Of a stretch of DNA of 64,000 nt, positions 37,201 to 47,200 are shown one piece after another; positions within the stretch are counted from its first letter, which is position 1; every line of letters begins with the position of its first letter. The stretch is taken from assembly GCA_028285035.1 (NCBI GenBank), contig JANQQF010000062.1, positions 62,001 through 126,000 of the forward strand, written 5' to 3'. The translations under genes were made by a program, and so were the position numbers. The DNA is from Phycisphaerae bacterium. Lineage in GTDB: Bacteria; Chloroflexota; Anaerolineae; 4572-78; J111. The notes below the pieces were generated by a model. That model saw only the letters and a list, made by a program, of their open reading frames with translations, was not told where the DNA came from and did not search any database.

Positions 37201-39110
37201 TCATTGCGTTATGGTCCGCTTACGAACAACCCACCTTGCGAGAGGGCCACGAGGGCTGGGCATATCGTACCTTTTTAACCAACCTCAATCTTGATGATCA
37301 AGGGCAGCCCCAACCCGATTTCGTTCAGACACCTGGCGAACAACGCATTACCCTTAGCATCAGTAATTCCTTGACTCTGTTTAACATCGTCACTTCCATC
37401 GAGTGGGACGCGACGGATGACTACCTGATGGAAATTGAAGATGCCTTCCGTAAAGCCTCGGATTATCTCTACGATGTGACCGACGGGCAGATGGCCTTTG
37501 GGCAGGTGGCAATTTATGACAACGCTGAACATTGGGCTGATGCGGACTTCCAATTCTCAACCAAAAACACGGTTCGACCTTACGCCTTCATCGGAGGCAT
37601 TACCTCAGAGGACAAGGCTCACACTATTCGAGTCGGTCGATTTTGGAGTCGCACTGGCGGGAATGGTGGGCAGTGGAATGAACCCGATGGCTATCGTACG
37701 TTAATTCACGAGTTTTCCCACTATGCCCTTTATTTAGAGGATGAATATTTTGTGCGTGGGGTTGATGAGGCTGGTGATTTGATTGCAGATCAGAATGTCT
37801 CCTGTACTGATCCGCTCATCAAGAAAAGTGCATCTGGGGATGCGACCAACGCCAGCGTGATGTACTGGCACTATAATGCGAGTGAATTCGCGGGGGCGGA
37901 TCGTTGGAATGAGAACTGTCAAGCGACCCAACAACATCTAGTCAATGGCAAATCGGATTGGGAGACGATTGCCGAGCATTATGGCGGGGAAGATTGGCTT
38001 ATTAACACCCCCACCAGCCGAGGCACCGTGATGGCCGGACCCCAAGAATTTCCCACGGACCTTCTCCCTTTTCCAGAGATTACCCTTAACAATACAGGTC
38101 GAACGGACGGCGAAGCCCTACACCTCACAATTACGGATCCATCGGGGCAGCCTGTCCACAATGCCTTGGTGGCCCTGTATACCTCTTTAGAGGGCATCAC
38201 CATTGCCCTTGATCAAGGCTTGACAGATGGTCAGGGTCAGATCGACATTTATGGGGCTACCGCAGGCGATACGATTCGGGCAGCTACATTTGATGGTGCC
38301 TTCGCTGGCGCGAGGGCAGTTGATAGCAAGACGTCCTACAGCTTAGTTTTGAAACAATTGGGTGGGGGTAATGTCGCTCGGTCATCGACGACAGCGGTAC
38401 CGCATTTGGGGTTGGCTCCGCACACTAACGGAGATACGTTATTCCTGCAAGTTTTTGGGCTGGCAGAAAGCGTACTCCCCCTTAATAGCTTGATCATACC
38501 GGGTGAGGGAGCGGGAACCCCACAATTAACCCAATTAGCCTACAGCAATGCCGCAGACTCGTATGTGGGTACGGTCAGCTTGAGTGGGGTTGGCTTGGGA
38601 ACTGGACGCATACAAGTGAGCGGTCCTGCGCTCGCGGCCTCGATCAACAGCGATTATAATCTGCAACAAGCCCAAAAAAGCGAGGTAAACACCCTTTTCT
38701 CTGAAGATGGCAACTTTGAATTCCATCTGCCTGTGGACGCGATTAGTGCCGACCAAGCTTATGCCACCGTCCTCCCGACGGGTTACGTGCCTGGCCCTCT
38801 GCCAGATGGCTTATCCGTCATTGGCAATGCTTACGAAGTGCGGCTGTCCGGCGCGGTAGCTGAATTAGAGAAGGCTGGCGTGGTCCGCCTGCACTATCAC
38901 CCCGAGGTGATGGGGGTGTACACCAAGACCGCCATTTACTTCTGGGATGCGGCCAATGAAGAGTGGGATCGACGGGGTGGTGACCCCAGTGAGACAGACA
39001 ATGCCTGGTCGGTGGCCGCTCAACGGCTGGGGATTTACGCCTTGATGGGCCTTGATGTTACTTCAGCCCCACCGACCGAGACAATTTATTTGCCGATAAT
39101 TCTGAAATAA
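34284..39110 (+). CDS. Secreted 14-blade propeller + CLCA-like metalloprotease (paralog C)
   Basis: 1608 residues, with AAGGAAAC about 11 bases before the ATG. Signal peptide: VMIGSFCLFLLSHLSLILADD. Fourteen propeller repeats span about 45-775. The first 13 are AWGDVDxDGDLDLAVGN-like; the last (LDITLDDIDRDGRFDVTVFD) is degenerate, as expected for a closing blade. The sandwich domain (YSLDGSNQWFPATL to NDHVTFRIRA) and transthyretin-like segment follow. The zincin domain (1032-1235) has HEFSHYALYLEDEY with Ser instead of Ala/Gly between the ligands (His1142). It has the full Ig-like and ZU5-like tail, ending ETIYLPIILK. It is followed by the second copy of the hairpin repeat, so it may be the last gene of its transcript. 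Confidence 0.86.
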   Translation: MFNVNCISRSNQYLSTLLKLITVMIGSFCLFLLSHLSLILADDPVTLNADAVWRSGSNRFGTSIAWGDVDNDGDLDLAVGYQGSGANRVYLNENGILQTDADMPWTSDDEVNTFSVAWGDVDNDGDLDLAAGNYNSPNVLYLNENGTLQRAAIWSDAVNDLTFSVVWGDVNGDDYLDLVVGNDLGQNKVYLNENGTLQSEPGWSDLITDRSYSVALGDFDQDNDLDLAVGNRGNPNKVYLNQGGVLQTTPHWTDALSDTTWSVAWGDLNNDGYLDLAVGNRGEYENSPGCQCYIGGNSKIYLNLLTDTLEISPSWTSNLTNSFTYDDPVSGLAWGDVDNDGDLDLAIANGGEMGINRQNKVFLNEGGTLQTSADNPWTATDFGTTIDIAWGDVDGDGDLDLAAANDGTESALYLNEGIPLQLPADNPQIFHLKIDTMYTPTHDIVWGDMDGDGDLDLAGGGDTVGNSVYPNVDGILQSSPSWTSQLTDTRNVLAWGDMDNDGDLDLAVGNAASSNRIYRNQGGVLERTPVWSDGVDDDTRSVAWGDVDGDGDLDLAVGNWETPSKIYPNIDGSISSTVIWSDTVNSRTLSLAWGDVDRDGDLDLAAGNSLFNGDGSNIVYHNHGGTLSLTDIWSDSLSADTSHIAWGDVDGDGDLDLAVGNTRQRNLVYINEDGRLSVPKAWSDEAADITTSIAWGDVDGDGDSDLAVANWGQSDDKGEPLHNKLYQNIGGSLQKPVIWSDELDRRTLDITLDDIDRDGRFDVTVFDRDSPKVTIYKNNPPPNIPAQNEPTTIYLPHPAGIAEAQLYFSPRLINSPFISITYILTDPENDLVLKIIPEYSLDGSNQWFPATLGPGGDGIMNLPASATGTTHTFVWHAAADPVIKNDHVTFRIRAIPDYKKSPILWPAQNAQSSGFRVQAAEWYVKLVDVDNNPVRNAQIYLNGQLMTDSVANTSQTNRAGLLQLHTPVAGQPIIALWSAYEQPTLREGHEGWAYRTFLTNLNLDDQGQPQPDFVQTPGEQRITLSISNSLTLFNIVTSIEWDATDDYLMEIEDAFRKASDYLYDVTDGQMAFGQVAIYDNAEHWADADFQFSTKNTVRPYAFIGGITSEDKAHTIRVGRFWSRTGGNGGQWNEPDGYRTLIHEFSHYALYLEDEYFVRGVDEAGDLIADQNVSCTDPLIKKSASGDATNASVMYWHYNASEFAGADRWNENCQATQQHLVNGKSDWETIAEHYGGEDWLINTPTSRGTVMAGPQEFPTDLLPFPEITLNNTGRTDGEALHLTITDPSGQPVHNALVALYTSLEGITIALDQGLTDGQGQIDIYGATAGDTIRAATFDGAFAGARAVDSKTSYSLVLKQLGGGNVARSSTTAVPHLGLAPHTNGDTLFLQVFGLAESVLPLNSLIIPGEGAGTPQLTQLAYSNAADSYVGTVSLSGVGLGTGRIQVSGPALAASINSDYNLQQAQKSEVNTLFSEDGNFEFHLPVDAISADQAYATVLPTGYVPGPLPDGLSVIGNAYEVRLSGAVAELEKAGVVRLHYHPEVMGVYTKTAIYFWDAANEEWDRRGGDPSETDNAWSVAAQRLGIYALMGLDVTSAPPTETIYLPIILK

Positions 39111-39111
39111 A

Positions 39112-39190
39112 AGAGACTCTTGAGAGTCTTTCCCCACAAAAGTGTGATACATTAGACCCATAACACTGTTAAGACTGTATCACACTTTTG
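39112..39190. repeat. Intergenic hairpin repeat, copy 2 (probable terminator)
   Basis: The order matches copy 1. AGAGACTCTTGAGAGTCT forms a compact hairpin. It is followed by CAAAAGTGTGATAC (39137-39150) paired with GTATCACACTTTTG (39177-39190), a 14-bp stem with a 26-base loop. It starts two bases after the stop codon of paralog C. Differences from copy 1 in the stems are largely complementary or at the ends, which suggests the structure is kept. Confidence 0.75.
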
Positions 39191-39302
39191 TCTAGTTTGT
39201 GTAATTGGTGGCTGAAAATCAAAATGTGGTTATCAGAACACAGATTTTTTGATTCCAAAAATATGTCAAAATTATTATCTACCTCGTGACCCAAGGGGGA
39301 TT

Positions 39303-42300
39303 ATGAACCAAAAACAATTGAAAGGGTTTAGTAAATGCATTATAAAAACCATCACTATTCCCGTCATTTTATTAGTGGTGTTTATTTTGACCCCCGCAGC
39401 TCAAGCCCAGCTAGGAACTAAGGTGAGCATCATTGGATCGGATTCATTGACTAATAGAAAGGGTACTAACAGCGTGGCGTGGGGGGATTGGGATAATGAT
39501 GGTGATCTTGATCTCGCTGTGGGAAATGATGTTTCTTTTGGTGGAGTTAATCAAGTGTATGAGAACGAGGGGGGGCAACTGGGATCAACCCCCGCTTGGG
39601 AGTCGACGGGGGATAGAAAGGGTACTAACAGCGTAGCGTGGGGAGATTGGGATAATGATGGCGATCTCGATCTAGCCATTGGGAATGGAGCCTCCGGTGG
39701 TAGTGTTAATCAAGTATATGAGAACGAAGGAGGGCAACTGGGATCAACCCCCGCTTGGGAGTCGACGGGGGATAGCAAGTATACTAGAAGTGTGGCATGG
39801 GGTGATGTGGATGGCGATGGTGATCTCGATCTCGCCATTGGGAATGATGGAGATGTCAATCAAGTGTATGAGAATGAGGGGGGACGACTGGGCTCAAGCC
39901 CCACCTGGGAGTCGATCGGTGATAGTAAGCGGACTTATAGCGTAACGTGGGGAGATTGGGATAATGATGGTGATCTCGATCTCGCCGTAGGAAATAATGG
40001 AATCAACCAGGTATATGAGAATGAGGGGGGGCGATTAGGAGATAGTCCTGCTTGGGAGTCGACGAGGGATAGCAAAAAGACTAATAGCGTAATGTGGGGT
40101 GATGTGGATGGCGATGGTGATCTCGATCTCGCCGTTGGGAATTTATATAATGTCAATCAGGTGTATGAGAATGAGGGAGGACGGCTGGGGGCCAGCCCCG
40201 CCTGGGAGTCGATCGGTGATAGTAAGCGAACCGAGAGCATAGCGTGGGGAGATTGGGATGGGGATGGTGACCTCGATCTCGCCGTCGGGAATTATGGAGA
40301 AGAAGTCAATCAGGTGTATGAGAACGAAGGGGGACAACTGGGGGCCAGCCCAGCTTGGGAGTCCGATGATAGCAGGTTGACCTATAGTGTGGCGTGGGGG
40401 GATTGGGATGGCGATGGCGATCTCGATCTTGCTGTTGGGAATTGGGATGACGTTAACCAAGTGTATGAGAACAAGGGAGGTAAATTAGGGATCAGCCCAG
40501 CCTGGCAGTCAACCAGTGATAGCAATCGTCGTACCTATAGTGTGGCGTGGGGGGATTGGGATGGCGATGGCGACCTCGATCTTGCTGCCGGGAATGATGA
40601 TGTTAACCAAGTGTATGAGAACGAATGGGGGCAACTGGGGGCTAGCCCCACTTGGCAGTCGACCAGTGATAGCAATCGTCGTACCTATAGTGTGGCGTGG
40701 GGGGATTGGGATGGCGATGGCGATCTCGATCTTGCTGTTGGTAATTCGAATTGGACTGATGTCAATCAGGTATATGAGAATGAAGGGGGGCAACTGGGGA
40801 CTAGCCCCGCCTGGGAGCCAACAGGTGGTAGCGGGGATACTTATAGCGTGGCGTGGGGGGATTGGGATGGCGATGGCGATCTCGACCTTGCTGTTGGGAA
40901 TGATGAGGAGAACCAGGTGTATGAGAATGAAGGGGGGCAACTGGGAACCAGCCCCGCCTGGGAGTCGGATGATAGCAGGTTGACCTATAGTGTAGCGTGG
41001 GGAGATTGGGATGGCGATGGCGATCTCGATCTTGCTGTTGGGAATGGGGATTTTTTTGGTGGGGAAAATCAGGTGTATGAGAACGAAGGGGGGTACCTGG
41101 GGACCAGCCCAGCTTGGCAGTCGACGAAGGATAGAAAGTATACCTATAGTGTAGCGTGGGGAGATTGGGATGGCGATGGCGATCTCGACCTTGCTGTTGG
41201 GAATGGGGGAAATGTCAATCAGGTATATGAGAATGAAGGGGGGCAACTGGGGACCAGCCCCGCCTGGGAGTCGGATGATAGCAGGTTGACCTATAGTGTG
41301 GCGTGGGGGGATTGGGATGGCGATGGCGATCTCGATCTTGCTGTTGGGAATCAGGGAAATGTCAATCAGGTGTATGAGAATGAAGGAGGACAATTGGGGA
41401 CTAGCCCAGCTTGGGAGTCGATGGGTGATGGCAAGGATACCTATAGTGTGGCGTGGGGGGATTGGGATGGCGATGGCGATCTCGATCTTGCTGTTGGGAA
41501 TGGGGGATATCCTGGTGAAGTCAATCAGGTGTATGAAAATGTCGGTGGCGACTTTAGCCAGACCTTGACAATTGTTCCGCCGAAGGGGGCTGGGGCCAAC
41601 TTTTATGGCTCATCAACCATTTTGTCTAAACCGACAATCGATATTGTGGTTTCCCTGGCTGATCCGGCCAGTCAGCCGGTACGGATGCTCCGGGCCTATT
41701 TTTCGCCCACTGGAGGGGGGCAGTGGTTCCCCGCTACTCTGGTGAACACCCAAATTAGGAATTTGGCGACCTCACCCTCCGGCATCACCCATACCCTCAC
41801 TTGGCAGGCTGATGACGATTTGATCAAGAGTGATAACGTAATCTTCCGTATCGCTGCTGATCAGGGGGGGGCTGGCCCTTTTCAATGGCCTTCCGCCTGG
41901 GCTCAGACCTTTCCCTTCCGGGTAGAGGCGGCTGAGTGGTATACTAAAGTCATTAGCGGTACCCAACCCGTCGAAGGAGCTGCAATTTATCAAGCAGGAC
42001 AACTAGTCACTAAAACGGTAAGTAGCTCCTATCTAACCAATCGAGCCGGTCTAGGTAGCCTAGAAAACCCGATTTCGGGGCAACCCCTAATTGCCCTCAA
42101 GCAAACCAAAGAACAAACCACCACTCGTGCCGCCCACGATGGCTGGGCCTATCGAACGTATCTGACCAGCCTCAACTTGGATGATGGAGGCAATCCCCAA
42201 CCTGATACGATTGGCAACCCAGGCCAACAACTCATCACCATTCGTCCAGACGACTCACTGACCTTGTTCAACATCGTCGTCTCCATCGAATGGGATGCGA

Positions 42301-44003
42301 CGGAGGAATACATTGCGGATATCGAAGATGCGTTTCGCAAAGCCTCGGACTACCTCTATGACGTGACCGATGGGCAGATGGCGTTTGGACAGGTGAGCAT
42401 CTATGACAATGCTGAACATTGGGCGGATGCGGACTTCCAATTCTCAACCAAAAACACGGTGCGGCCTTATGCCTTTGTGGGAGGCATTATCTCTGAGGAT
42501 AAGGCCCATACCATTCGTGTTGGCCGGTTTTGGCGTAGAGAGGGTGGCAATCGCGGGGCGTGGAATGAGCCGGATGGATACCGAACTCTCATCCACGAGT
42601 TTGCCCACTATGCCCTTTATTTAGAAGATGAATATTTTGTTCGTGGGGTTGATGAAGATGGTAATTTGATTGCAGATCAGAACGTCTCCTGTACTGATCC
42701 ACTCATCAAAGCGAGTTCGGCTGGGGATGAAACCAACGCCAGTGTGATGTACTGGCACTACCACGCGAGTGAATTCGCTGGGGCGGATCGTTGGAATGAC
42801 AATTGTAAGGCGACCCAGCAACACTTGGTCAATGGCCAATCGGATTGGGAAACCATTTCCGAGCATTATAGCGGGGCAGACTGGACCATCAATACCCCCA
42901 GCAGTCGGGGCAATGTGATGGCTGGGCCAACCAAATTTCCGACGAACTTGTTACCTTTCCCAGCCATCGCCATCAACAATACGGGAGAAGTGGACGGAGA
43001 GGCACTTCAAGTTACAATTACCGATCCCACAGGAGAACCCATCCACAATGCCTTGGTCGCCCTTTATATCAAAAGGCCAGAGGGTACAGTGGCCATTGAC
43101 CAGGGCCTAAGTGATCCTGCCGGTCGAATCGAGGTGTATGGGGCGCAGGTTGGCGACATCATCCAATCGGCCACCTTTGATGGGGCCCTGACAGGCAGTG
43201 CGCCGGTTGTTGCGGGGTCGACAACCTACGACCTCAAACTCTTTCCCCCTGATCTCAGTCGGGGGCAGGCTGGGGCAACCAGTGGTCCGCCTTATCTCAC
43301 CCTCAGACCGAGTGCTGATGGGGACGCCGTTTCCCTAAAGGTGTATGGTACCTACGCCGGCGGCACGCTCACCGCCATCCTGATTCCAAATGAGGGTGGC
43401 GGATCGCCCCAATCCGCCCCACTGGCTTACAGCCCCACGGATCAGGCCCACATTGGGCAAGTAAATTTCAACGGTGTCGGCTTGGGCACGGGCAAAGTCC
43501 AGATCAGTGGCCCAGCCCTGTCCGCCATCATCAACAGCGACTACAACCTGCAACAACTGCACAATGACCAATCGACCACCCTCTTTTCCGAAGATGGCAA
43601 CTTTGAGTTTCATCTACCCGTGGACAGCCTTGCTGTGACGCGAGCCTATGCCACAGTGATGCCCACGGGCTATGTGCCCGGTCCGTTGCCCGAAGCGATG
43701 TCCGTGATCGGCAGTGCCTATGAGGTGCGCCTATCCGACCTAAGCCCCGAATTACAAAAAGACGGCGTAGTCCGCCTTCATTATCATCCCGAAGTGATGG
43801 GCGTATACACTCAGACCGCCATCTTCCGCTGGCAACCAAATCTAGACGGTAGCGGGACCTGGCATTCTCTCGGCGGCATCCCCAGTGACACTGACAATGC
43901 TTGGGCCGTATCTGCCCGCCGACCGGGGATTTATGCGCTGATGGGGGTTGATGTTACACCGCCAGCTGGAACTATTTATTTACCAGTGATTGTGAAGAAT
44001 TAA
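39303..44003 (+). CDS. Secreted 14-blade propeller + CLCA-like metalloprotease (paralog D)
   Basis: 1566 residues from the ATG at 39303, which has AAGGGGGA upstream and starts a clean signal peptide (IIKTITIPVILLVVFILTP, AQA-Q cleavage). A TTG 54 bases earlier is also open but lacks a site. The 14 propeller repeats (about 39-748) are the most uniform of the array. Each has AWGDWDGDGDLDLAVGN, NQVYENEGGQLG, and SPAWES. Several neighbouring blades are nearly identical at DNA level, so this propeller was recently expanded or homogenised. The sandwich, transthyretin-like segment, zincin (HEFAHYALYLEDEY, His1098), Ig-like and ZU5-like parts follow. The end is GTIYLPVIVKN. The next paralog follows closely without a visible terminator. 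Confidence 0.87.
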   Translation: MNQKQLKGFSKCIIKTITIPVILLVVFILTPAAQAQLGTKVSIIGSDSLTNRKGTNSVAWGDWDNDGDLDLAVGNDVSFGGVNQVYENEGGQLGSTPAWESTGDRKGTNSVAWGDWDNDGDLDLAIGNGASGGSVNQVYENEGGQLGSTPAWESTGDSKYTRSVAWGDVDGDGDLDLAIGNDGDVNQVYENEGGRLGSSPTWESIGDSKRTYSVTWGDWDNDGDLDLAVGNNGINQVYENEGGRLGDSPAWESTRDSKKTNSVMWGDVDGDGDLDLAVGNLYNVNQVYENEGGRLGASPAWESIGDSKRTESIAWGDWDGDGDLDLAVGNYGEEVNQVYENEGGQLGASPAWESDDSRLTYSVAWGDWDGDGDLDLAVGNWDDVNQVYENKGGKLGISPAWQSTSDSNRRTYSVAWGDWDGDGDLDLAAGNDDVNQVYENEWGQLGASPTWQSTSDSNRRTYSVAWGDWDGDGDLDLAVGNSNWTDVNQVYENEGGQLGTSPAWEPTGGSGDTYSVAWGDWDGDGDLDLAVGNDEENQVYENEGGQLGTSPAWESDDSRLTYSVAWGDWDGDGDLDLAVGNGDFFGGENQVYENEGGYLGTSPAWQSTKDRKYTYSVAWGDWDGDGDLDLAVGNGGNVNQVYENEGGQLGTSPAWESDDSRLTYSVAWGDWDGDGDLDLAVGNQGNVNQVYENEGGQLGTSPAWESMGDGKDTYSVAWGDWDGDGDLDLAVGNGGYPGEVNQVYENVGGDFSQTLTIVPPKGAGANFYGSSTILSKPTIDIVVSLADPASQPVRMLRAYFSPTGGGQWFPATLVNTQIRNLATSPSGITHTLTWQADDDLIKSDNVIFRIAADQGGAGPFQWPSAWAQTFPFRVEAAEWYTKVISGTQPVEGAAIYQAGQLVTKTVSSSYLTNRAGLGSLENPISGQPLIALKQTKEQTTTRAAHDGWAYRTYLTSLNLDDGGNPQPDTIGNPGQQLITIRPDDSLTLFNIVVSIEWDATEEYIADIEDAFRKASDYLYDVTDGQMAFGQVSIYDNAEHWADADFQFSTKNTVRPYAFVGGIISEDKAHTIRVGRFWRREGGNRGAWNEPDGYRTLIHEFAHYALYLEDEYFVRGVDEDGNLIADQNVSCTDPLIKASSAGDETNASVMYWHYHASEFAGADRWNDNCKATQQHLVNGQSDWETISEHYSGADWTINTPSSRGNVMAGPTKFPTNLLPFPAIAINNTGEVDGEALQVTITDPTGEPIHNALVALYIKRPEGTVAIDQGLSDPAGRIEVYGAQVGDIIQSATFDGALTGSAPVVAGSTTYDLKLFPPDLSRGQAGATSGPPYLTLRPSADGDAVSLKVYGTYAGGTLTAILIPNEGGGSPQSAPLAYSPTDQAHIGQVNFNGVGLGTGKVQISGPALSAIINSDYNLQQLHNDQSTTLFSEDGNFEFHLPVDSLAVTRAYATVMPTGYVPGPLPEAMSVIGSAYEVRLSDLSPELQKDGVVRLHYHPEVMGVYTQTAIFRWQPNLDGSGTWHSLGGIPSDTDNAWAVSARRPGIYALMGVDVTPPAGTIYLPVIVKN
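39460..41560 (+). repeat. Tandem coding repeats of about 145-160 bp (14 units) in paralog D
   Basis: Fourteen direct repeats encode the propeller blades. Units from about 40380 onward share long identical runs such as GTGGCGTGGGGGATTGGG followed by ATGGCGATGGCGATCTCG. Units starting near 40500 and 40660 share a 40-base-plus block. The same is true of units near 40960 and 41260. This pattern indicates recent unequal crossover or gene conversion. Confidence 0.9.
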
Positions 44004-44208
44004 GTGAGGTGAGATGAGATTTCAGCATAAAATGATTACAAAGTTGGTCGCTAAGCTCTGTATTCGGCAACAGGGTAGAGGCGACGATAAGGCACGCTCA
44101 TTTGCAGTTGACGTCGCCTGTAGCCTATTTCAAGCCTTCCCAAAGGACGAAACCAAAGCAAAGTTCCCCTCTCTGGGAGGTAGAGGGAGACTACTCAGCC
44201 TGACTGTT

Positions 44209-47200
44209 ATGAATTTCCTCAAGCTGGCGGGCAGCCTATTGGGCCTCATTTATCTTCTTTCCCCGACTCTGGTTTCCGCTCAGGTGCCTACATTTGACGA
44301 GAAGCATAACTTCGGCACCGGGAGTGACTCAACTTTCAGCGTGGCGGTGGGAGATATGGATGGTGATGGCGACCTCGATATCATCACCGGAAATAGCAGC
44401 CAACAAAATGTAGTGTATCTGAATGATGGGGCGGGCAATTTTGGGAGTAGTCGTAATTTTGGCACTGGTAGTGATGGGGGTGGCATAGCGGTAGGCGATA
44501 TAGATGGCGATGGCCACCTTGACATCGTTACTAGTGGGGTGGTGTATTTGAATGATGGCGAGGGGAATTTTGGGTCCAGCCGCAACTTCGGCACCGAGGG
44601 TCACTCAACTTCCAGCGTGGCGGTGGGGGATATGGATAGTGATGGCGACCTCGATATCATCACCGGTAATTTTTATCAACAAAATGTAGTGTATCTGAAT
44701 GATGGGGCGGGCAATTTTGGGAGTAGTCATAACTTCGGCACTGAGAGTGATTGGACCAGTGACGTAGCAATTGGTGATGTTGATGGCGACGGGCACCTTG
44801 ATATCGTCACCGGAAATAGTGACCAAAATGTAATTTATCTCAATAATGGCGAGGGGAATTTTGGCTCTAGTCGCAACTTCGGCTTAACTTATAATAGTGT
44901 TACTAATAGTGTGGCAGTGGGTGATCTTAATAACGACGGTCATCTTGATATCATCACCGGAGATGCTTATAACCCATATGTTATTGATGAATTCGGGGAT
45001 AACGTAGTCTATCTCAATGATGGAACGGGAAACTTTAACACTGGTCACTACTTCGGCGACTTGGGTGATAATACTGAGAGTCTGACGATTGGCGATGTTG
45101 ATGGCGACGGTCATCTCGATATTATCACCGGGATTGGAGATGATTCAGCTAATGGCATTAACGGGCAGAATGTGGTCTACCTTAATGATGGTGAGGGAAA
45201 TTTTGATATCGCTCGCAATTTCGGCACCGGGAGTGACTCAACTTTCAGCGTGGCAGTCGGCGATGTCGATGACGATGGTGACCTCGATATCATCACTGGA
45301 AATGAGGGGCAACAGAATGTCATCTACCTCAATCACGGGCAGGGTAATTTTGGAACCAGCCGTTACCTCGGCGGCTTGAATGATAATACCACTAGCTTGG
45401 CAGTGGGTGATGTTGATAGTGACGGTGACCTCGATATCATCACCGGGATTAAATATGGCGAACCTATTGATGCCGCGAATTATGTGGTATATCTGAATAA
45501 CGGAGTGGGCAATTTTAGCTCCAGTTACAACTTCGGTATTTGGAGTTATGATACCTGGAGCCTAGCAGTGGGTGATGTCGATGATGATGGTCACCTCGAT
45601 ATCGTTACTGGTAATAGTGGTGATAACGTAATCTATCTCAATGATGGGGTGGGTAATTTTGGAATCCACCACAACTTTGGCACTGGAAGCGATCAGACCA
45701 TCAGCGTGGCAGTGGGTGATGTTGATAGCGACGGTGACCTCGATATCATCACCGGAAATAGCGGTGATCCAAACACAGTCTACCTCAATGACGGGGTGGG
45801 TAATTTCACCCCCCATCACAACTTCGGTACTGAGGATGATTGGACCCGTGACCTGGTGATCGGTGATGTCGATGGCGACGCTCACCTTGATATCATCACC
45901 GGAAATAGTGGCCAACAAAATGTGGTCTACCTTAATGATGGCAATGGCAACTTTGGCACTGCCCGTAACTTCGGCACGGGGACCGATCGGACCACCAGCG
46001 TAGCAATCGGCGATGTCGATGACGATGGTGACCTCGATATCATCACCGGAAATATTAGTCAGCAGAATGTGGTCTACCTCAATGATGGCAATGGTAACTT
46101 TGGCATCGGCCACAACTTCGGCACCAGTAGTGATCAGACCATCAGCGTGGCAGTCGGCGATATCAACGGTGACGGTCACCTCGATATTGTCACTGGCAAT
46201 TATAGTTATGAGCGGAACAAGGTCTACCTCAATGATGGCAATGGTAACTTTGGCACTGCCCGTAACTTCGGTTTCGATTATTTTGTTGATACCGGTAATG
46301 TGGCGTTGGGTGATGTCGATGGCGATGGTCGGCTCGATATCATCACCGGAAATGAGGGGCAACAGAATGTTATCTACCTCAACACATTTCGCTCCACCTT
46401 AGGGCTGCTCAACACCCTCCCACGGATTACCATTCCCCGACCGATCTCAACGGGATTGGCCAATTTCTTCTCAACGCCGGTGATCCTCAATCAACCCACC
46501 ATTTCTTTCACATACACACTTTTCGACGACGAAAGCGATCCTGTCCGTTTCATCCAGGCTTACTACTCACCCAATGGTGGCGGTCAATGGTTACCAGCAA
46601 CGCTGACACCTGAAACTCAAACCACCTACCTACCGACCTTGCCCTCTGGTATCACTCACACGCTTACCTGGCAGGCTGATGCCGACCTAATCAAAAATGA
46701 CAATGTTGCCTTTCGAATTGAGGCCTACGAAGGATTTGCTAGCCACCCTGGTCCTTTTCAGTATTCCTATGTCTCGGCTCATACCTTCCCCTTCCGGGTG
46801 GAAGCCGCTGAATGGTATTTAAAAGTTATCAACGGGACCGCTCCAGTAGAGGGTGCCGCAATTTATCAGGCTGGTCAATTGATTACAGAAAGTGTGGGCG
46901 GTTCTAATTTAACCAATCCAGCCGGTCTGGCTCGTCTGGAAAATCCGACCGCTGGACAAGCTATTGTCGCGATTAAGCCAACCAAAATGCAAACCACTAC
47001 TCGCGCTACCCACAACGGCTGGGCCTATCGCACCTACTTGACCAGCCTCAATTTGGATGGTGAGGGTACCCCTCAATCGGATGTCATTGGTGAAGAGTCT
47101 GGCCCACAGCTGATTACCATTCGGGCAAATGACTCACTGACCTTGTTCAACATCGTCGTCTCGATTGAATGGGATGCAACAGAGGAATACATCACAATGA

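Noticed and set aside
40509..41393. Long antisense ORF (294 codons) with repetitive Ile/Pro-rich product
   Set aside because: It is the complement of the paralog D propeller repeats; a repeat lacking stops in one frame lacks them in the mirrored frame too. No ribosome binding site or plausible protein.
39460..41560. Regular direct repeats suggesting a CRISPR array
   Set aside because: Unit length is about 145-160 bp, units are in frame and encode propeller blades; no short identical repeat with unique spacers and no cas genes.
39460..41560. Diversity-generating retroelement variable region
   Set aside because: No reverse transcriptase, template repeat or accessory gene in the window; variation looks like ordinary recombination.
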